Shown piece by piece: positions 59,087 to 64,000 of a DNA stretch of 64,000 nucleotides. Below the pieces are notes generated by a model that searched no databases, had not been told where the DNA came from, and saw only the letters and a list, made by a program, of their open reading frames with translations. Source of the stretch: Sequoia sempervirens (lineage: Eukaryota; Streptophyta; Pinopsida; Cupressales; Cupressaceae); NCBI GenBank assembly GCA_007258455.2, contig VDFB02358134.1:212969047-213033046 (forward strand), written 5' to 3'. Position 1 is the stretch's first letter. Every line of letters begins with the position of its first letter. The position numbers and the translations under genes are program-made.

Positions 59087-59579
59087 CTATTTTAGATTGG
59101 TCCAATATTGGAATGGATCTGGGTCACCATCTATAGTTATTTTAGTGCCATTGTAAGGGAATTTAAGACATTGATGATACGTGGAAGGGACCGCCTTCAT
59201 GGCATGAATCCATGGTCTGCCTAGCGGAAGGTTGTACGGAAGGGTGAGATCCAAGACCTGGAATTTTGTCTCCATTACTGCTGGACCAATTCTGATATGA
59301 AGTGTTACCACCCCCTTTGATTTTTCGGTCCTCATCATCATAAGCTTTAATGACAATACTTTTGGTTGTGTCCATGCATGCTTCTTAGAAACCTAATGCT
59401 TTAATCAGTTTTAATGTGCACAGATTTAACCCTGCTCCTCCGTCTACCAAAACTCGTCTAACTTTGGTGTCATCAACAAGGACTTCAAGATGCAAAGGAT
59501 CATTATGGTTTGTCTTTTTAGTTGCGTAGTCTTGTTCAGAAAATGTGGCATGATGATTATTGGTCAAGTAGCCCACCAT
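59087..59579 (-). pseudogene. Aspartic protease (retropepsin) of the Tat element
   Basis: 59579-59385 holds LEVLVDDTKVRRVLVDGGAG, where DGG replaces the usual D(S/T)G; the same variant occurs in many Tat proteases as I recall. After TAA comes a frame with VVTLHIRIGPAVMETKFQVL, LPYNLPLGRPWIHAMKAVPS and YHQCLKFPYNG, the protease C-terminal half. It ends at TAG 59087. It would cut the Gag-Pol polyprotein. Confidence 0.85.
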
Positions 59580-60471
59580 TTCTTAGAAACGATTGACATT
59601 GATATCATTTGGGACAGTGGCGTTTTGTAAAGCTTTATCTAAAATAGATCGATGCTCAGGGGAAATACGCAACAGTTCCAAGATTGAAATTTGGATTGGG
59701 GTCTTCCCCAACTGGTCAAGTAGGTTATATTGTGACTTGGAAGGCTATGGTGTTTGTTGCAATGGAGGAACTTGGATAGTGATCTTAGTACGATGAGTGT
59801 TGACCGCACACTCAGGATTTGTATTGATAGTAATGGCATTGATATTCTCATTGGCGACGCGAAGGTGATTAATGGTTTTTCCACTATTATAATCATGCTT
59901 GATATTCACATAGTTGGCTGAAATATTGGTCTTGGTACTCAAACTGGGGACATTTCCTTTCCCATGGTCATGTAGTTGATCAGAAAAGACTTGATGATCA
60001 GTGTTTGATAACTTTTGTTTTTGTCCACTAACTTCAATTATTCTCCTTTTGACAAGATCATGTATGATATTTTTCAGTTGGTGACAATTTTGTAGGTTAT
60101 GTCCCTTAGTTCTATGATAATCACAAAAGGAATTGTCATCCCACCAAACTGGTTTAAATTTTCCTGGATCGCATTGTCTTGGCTCTTGAAGCTATATAAG
60201 ATTATGTTGTAACAATTGTTTGAATACAAACTCAATGGGTTCCCCTAAGGGAGTGAACTCACATTGTTGAAACCTCCTTTGTTGTGGACGTTGGGTACTT
60301 TGGAACGTGTTGGAAGGTTGATTGACAACATTAAGCGTGTTGGCCGAAGAGTTAGGTACTTGTAATGTGATAATTGATCTTGCTTGTACAGTTTTAGCAT
60401 CAACTACCCCATCATTGGTGACATTTTTGTTTTGAGACCAAAATTTGTTTGTCATTGGGGGCATTTGGCAC
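59580..60471 (-). pseudogene. Gag C-terminal part with zinc-binding motif
   Basis: 60464-60192 (CEFTPLGEPIEFVFKQLLQ) stops at TAG and continues WWDDNSFCDYHRTKGHNLQNC at about 60150-60083, a CX2HX4HX4C version of the nucleocapsid knuckle typical of Tat Gag. The later frame (59942-59745) ends at TAG. SILELLRISPEHRSILDKAL (about 59680-59620) is the conserved pre-protease segment. Confidence 0.8.
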
Positions 60472-61368
60472 TATTGGATTTCTATTGGATGTTGATGTCT
60501 TAAGTGCTCCTTTTTCAATGAGATCCTTTTCTTTTATAACCCCTTTTTCCACTAGTTTTGAAAAGGATGTACAACAATGTACCCTTAAGTTACTCCTTAG
60601 TTTTGCATGAAGGTTTTCTTGGAACATAGTAACTTTTTGTTTTTTAGGTATCTTGACAAGACACTGACTGGCTATAGTCCTCCATCTCTGGAAGAAAGCG
60701 ATGAATGTTTCACCTTTGTCTTGTGTTGTGTGACACAAGGTTGCTATATTTATCTCATGGTCTATGTTGAAGGAGAATTTCTCAACAAATTTCTCAGCCA
60801 GTTCACCCCAAGATCTGATGCTATAGTCTAGACCTGAAAACCACTCTAGTGAAATTCCTACAAGACTTCTTGGAAATAGTATCATAAGATATGTGGGTTC
60901 ATAAGCGACATCTATGCACATGGTAGAAAATTCCCTTATATGTTATATTGGATTTCGTTTGCCATTGTACTTAGGGAGATTCGGTATGACATACCCGTGA
61001 GGGAAAGGTGTCATGTACAATGATTTATCAAAGGGAAATGGGCATATGTCCTTTGTTGAAAATGATTTCTTAGTTGACACTGCCATATTGTCCATTTGTG
61101 TTTGTAGTGCATGTATTTGTGTTTGCGACCAACCAGACACCAACCCTGACACTACCTTCAAAGGATGGGGATCCCCTCTAAAGGAGAGGAAGAAGTGGGT
61201 ACCAGAACTACCAAAGAAACCCCTCTCCAAAACAAGCATGCTCCACCTCAATAGGAACCAACAAATGAGAGAAGCACTTCCCACCATATCTACAACCCCC
61301 ATCTCCACCTCAATAGGAGAGGGATCCACCTTAATAGGAGTAATATTCACCTCTATTGAATACAACAA
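60412..61368 (-). pseudogene. Gag N-terminal and core domain of the Tat element
   Basis: One frame, with a single TAA at 60943. Before it lies PFPHGYVIPNLPKYNGKRNP; after it HIREFSTMCIDVAYEPTYLM, LVGISLEWFSGLDYSIRSWG, ELAEKFVEKFSF, and TLCHTTQDKGETFIAFFQRW. This is the Tat-type Retrotrans_gag domain that would build the particle. A frameshift near 60412-60464 separates it from the C-terminal part. I could not find a primer-binding site upstream (61381-61480). Confidence 0.85.
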
Positions 61369-61469
61369 ATATAGAACATGGTAGAAAGCAATATTGTTTC
61401 TATTTGCATTGCCAAAGGATGAAGGTGACGATCAGTTTATTATGGATGATTGATTATTTTGAGTGAAAT

Positions 61470-61900
61470 CGAGATGAGATGGATGGATTTTTTTCAAATA
61501 TTTGGATGTTTTTGATGTTTTTGGAATGTTTTGAGGCTATTTTTTGGGTTTTTGGATTTTTTGAATGTTTTGATTTTTTGATTTTTCAAATGTTTTGGGG
61601 TTTTATGAGATTTTATGAATGTTTTTTGGATATTGCATTTTTTGAATGTTTTTGGATTTTGATGTTTTTTGGAATGTTTTTGGATTTTGATGTTTTTCGA
61701 ATGTTTTTGGATTTTGATGTCTCAAGGGCTGATCAAAGATTAGCCTTGCCTACGTTTAAGCTCAGAGACAACGTAGTTTGGATTCTAATGTTTTTGATGT
61801 TTTCTTAATTTTATGAGTGTTTTTGGATTTTTCAATGTTTTGGATGTTTTTGGATTTTTTGATGTCTCGGATGTTTTTGGATTTTTCGCATGATTTTGAC
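61470..61900 (+). repeat. T/G-rich simple repeats around TTTTTGGATTTTGATG
   Basis: Units such as GAATGTTTTTGGATTTTGATG recur with lengths near 20-30 bases, interrupted at 61725-61785 by the CTCAAGGGCTGATC-type repeat also found at 53420-53790. Confidence 0.75.
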
Positions 61901-61984
61901 GATTAGGATATGGACATGTGTGATGATATCAGTTCTTTGTTTGGGATTTTTCTAAAAACCAAGCTAAGGTTGATTAATCCAATT

Positions 61985-62100
61985 GATCGATTGATGATGA
62001 TGATAACATTGTTGAGGATACACAACAATGCAAGGATTTGATTGATCAAGATTGATGATGATAACATTGTTGAGGATGCACAACAATGCAAGGATAGTGT
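61985..62100 (+). repeat. 2 x ~60 bp tandem repeat with internal hairpins
   Basis: Two copies of GATGATGATAACATTGTTGA, GGAT(A/G)CACAACAATGCAAGG. Each holds CATTGTTG and CAACAATG, able to form an 8 bp stem. Confidence 0.8.
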
Positions 62101-62479
62101 TAAGCAACACAATGATTGGGAAGGATATCCCAAGATTATGGATTGATTGGATTCGATTTATCAAGATTATTGAAGCTTGGTTTGGAACAAAAGATGTTTG
62201 AATGATTTGATGTGATGTTTGATGTGTAACTTAGATGTGACTGATATCGATTGCTTGGCTTGATGTTCAATGAAAGATGAAGCTTGATAAGGAACATTTT
62301 TTTGTCAAAATATGCCATGGGCTAGTGATTTGGATTCTAGATAAAAAAATGCTTAATCAATTTGATTTCACATTTTCCAATGTTCAGATCACCACAGAAG
62401 TTAGAGGATATAGACCAAGATTTATTCTCGAAGCAAGATGCAAGATATCTTCCCCCAATGTCTAGCAATTTTATGGAAT

Positions 62480-62810
62480 GTCATGGATGGATGGATATGG
62501 AAAGCATGCAAAGGATGCCAAGGATTATCTTGTGATAAGATAAGGTATCCAAATAAAGAATGCTCATTGGATAATGTTTCATGGCTTAGATAACATTGGG
62601 TAGGATAGGATCAATGAAAATGACCCATGTCAATATGTTTAACATAAGCAAGCATAAAGTGTGCCCCAAACTTTCATCAAGATCAAGATAACTTGGATGA
62701 TGGATGTAGATGGATGAAAAATGGATTGGATAAATGGTTTATGGATGAATGGATTTATTATGGATGGATGGAATACTGGATTTATTATGGATGGGATGAG
62801 ATGCTTTCAA
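62480..62810 (+). repeat. Degenerate GGAT-rich repeats
   Basis: ATGGATGGAT-like words, densest at 62690-62800. Confidence 0.6.
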
Positions 62811-62834
62811 CTGAACTGGTGCATGTAGATGCTC

Positions 62835-62880
62835 AATTCTACACATGATGCCTATTTTCCAGGTTTTCATCATGGTCTTG
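62835..62880 (-). repeat. Motif shared with the end of the Tat pol
   Basis: GATGCCTATTTTCCAGGTTTTCA occurs here (about 62847) and at 54368. It marks this interval as related to the pol 3' end or LTR of the same element family. Confidence 0.6.
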
Positions 62881-63127
62881 CCCAAAGCGCTGCTCATGCG
62901 GTTTTCACTAGAGGACGATTTTTTTCTTTACTGTTTTCAATCCTTTTTTTGATTTTTCTTTTTTTGGATTTTCATATTTTTTTATTTTTATTTTTTATTT
63001 TCAAAAGATTTTAAGCTCATGTTGAATCACAAGGTGTTGCTAATGTAGATGCCCCTATAATAATGTGCCATCGATATCCTTCCTGAAGGAGCTGCTTTGC
63101 TAAGATACATGCACTTGAATGCAACTT

Positions 63128-64000
63128 TCAGGATTCTTTATCTGCTTCATCGATACCGGAGTTAACTTTCTCTTTGTGTGCACATTGCGATAGAGTGCCT
63201 TCTAAATCCTTATGATGAAGAGTCATTGCCAATACATGGTCAATGTGAGAATTGGATATCATGCATGGAGGTGTGGATGAAGTGTGTTTAGGGATAAGAG
63301 ATGGATTGGTTGACAGTTTGGAACCTTTGACCTTCCAAACTTGGGAAGATGAGCAATGATGGGTGGATATGAATGTGTGCATGGAATTAGAACCAACTGA
63401 TTGATACACTTTGTATGTCGCTTGAAAAGCCTATTTTTTCTTTTGTGGAAATATTTGATGGATACTTTTCCCTTTTTTATTTTGCCCCATAGTTTCTTTG
63501 ACTGATGGAGTTTGATAGGGATAATCTTTCTTTGTATTCTTTGGTATCCATGTGTATTCGATTTGTCCATTATGCTTTTTAGCTTCTTTTTCTTTGATAA
63601 CATTCTTCGTACTTTGATTCAAATCTTTCTTTTTACATTGGTCCCAATTCGTGGATAGGATGATGGGTGGATGAAGATTCATGACGTGGTTGGTTGTAGT
63701 ATTGGCAATGATTTCACCATAAATATTCTTTGTACTCCCTATGTTGATGCTTGCACTAGATAAAGTTGCCCCCAGTATAGTGCTAGTGGCACCTTCGTTC
63801 CTTGATTCTGCTCGTTTTGAGATGTCTTGTTTAGTAAACATGCTCTGACAAATGATCACTATGGATGATGTTATTTCAATTTGTCGCTCTGCTAACTTTG
63901 AAATATCTTGTTTTGTCTGACCTGCTTTCATGAATGGCTAATGTTGGATATCTTCATACACGACGTCCTTAGTCTGAATTTGGGATATATCCGATCCTGA
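63128..64000 (-). pseudogene. Unrecognised frame broken only by two TAG, running off the window
   Basis: From the window end on minus the frame is open, except TAG at 63938-63940 and TAG at 63431-63433, until TAG or equivalent near 63128. That is about 290 codons. It is Lys/Ser/Thr/Asn-rich and hydrophilic. It has a loose internal repeat (TKQDISKLAE, then TKQDISKRAE about 25 residues later). No family is recognised. It is upstream of the minus-strand gag, so it could be an ORF1-like product such as some Ogre elements carry, or belong to another element. No LTR boundary settles this. Confidence 0.45.

Noticed and set aside
61479..61808. 109-codon Phe-rich frame
   Set aside because: Translation of a T/G simple repeat.

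Overview
The window looks like repeat-rich nuclear DNA from a large-genome plant. A gymnosperm is my guess, from the AT-rich sequence, the mix of long decayed Ty3/gypsy (Tat-type) and LINE remnants, and one intronless plant-specific gene in a sea of transposon debris. This is inference; nothing here proves the species. There are no bacterial-style operons, tRNAs, rRNAs or CRISPR arrays.

Layout. (1) 1-9546 and 31361-40901 form a very large inverted repeat. Its left arm is cut by the window start, and its inner edge abuts a 100-base N gap (9547-9646). Inside each arm sits a 7.1 kb LTR-like unit (821-7928 on minus, 32979-40078 on plus). It ends in CA three bases before a primer-binding site of the tRNA-Arg type that I associate with Tat/Ogre retrotransposons. 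The unit has 975 bp inverted ends, each with an outward TATA box. Between them lie arrays of short GCA motifs, an AATTAAAT-rich tract and a small gene-like ORF. Arm-to-arm identity is not uniform: I saw no difference in what I compared inside of about 4937, but roughly 2-4 % divergence outside it. (2) 9647-31360 is the spacer. It holds LINE fragments, several tandem repeats (3 x 155 bp, about 13 x 95 bp), a dispersed repeat family and one apparently intact host gene on the minus strand (23766-25676, DUF7950 type, 636 aa). (3) 40902-47470 carries an iMet-primed Ty3/gypsy gag-protease element followed by a gag-only element lacking recognisable enzymes. (4) 47555-48534 is bounded by 29 bp terminal inverted repeats. 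(5) 49575-51730 is a fragment of the 7.1 kb unit next to a degenerate plant-mobile-domain (PMD) gene with an RG-rich tail. (6) 51837-54330 is repeat-rich non-coding DNA. (7) 54334-61368 (minus) is a nearly complete but dead Tat-type gag-pro-RT-RNaseH-aRNH-integrase polyprotein. (8) 61400-64000 is low-complexity sequence and a further minus-strand reading frame that runs off the window.

How it fits together. Almost all coding capacity is retrotransposon-derived and inactivated. In-frame stops in the readable frames are mostly TAG, with some TGA, as expected if methylated CAG and CGA codons deaminated. Key catalytic residues are also lost (RT YVDD to YVND, aRNase H Asp to Tyr, one integrase zinc Cys to Phe). 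The DUF7950-type gene is the only confident host gene. The most unusual structure is the LTR-like unit with its kilobase inverted ends, outward promoters and internal gene-like cargo.
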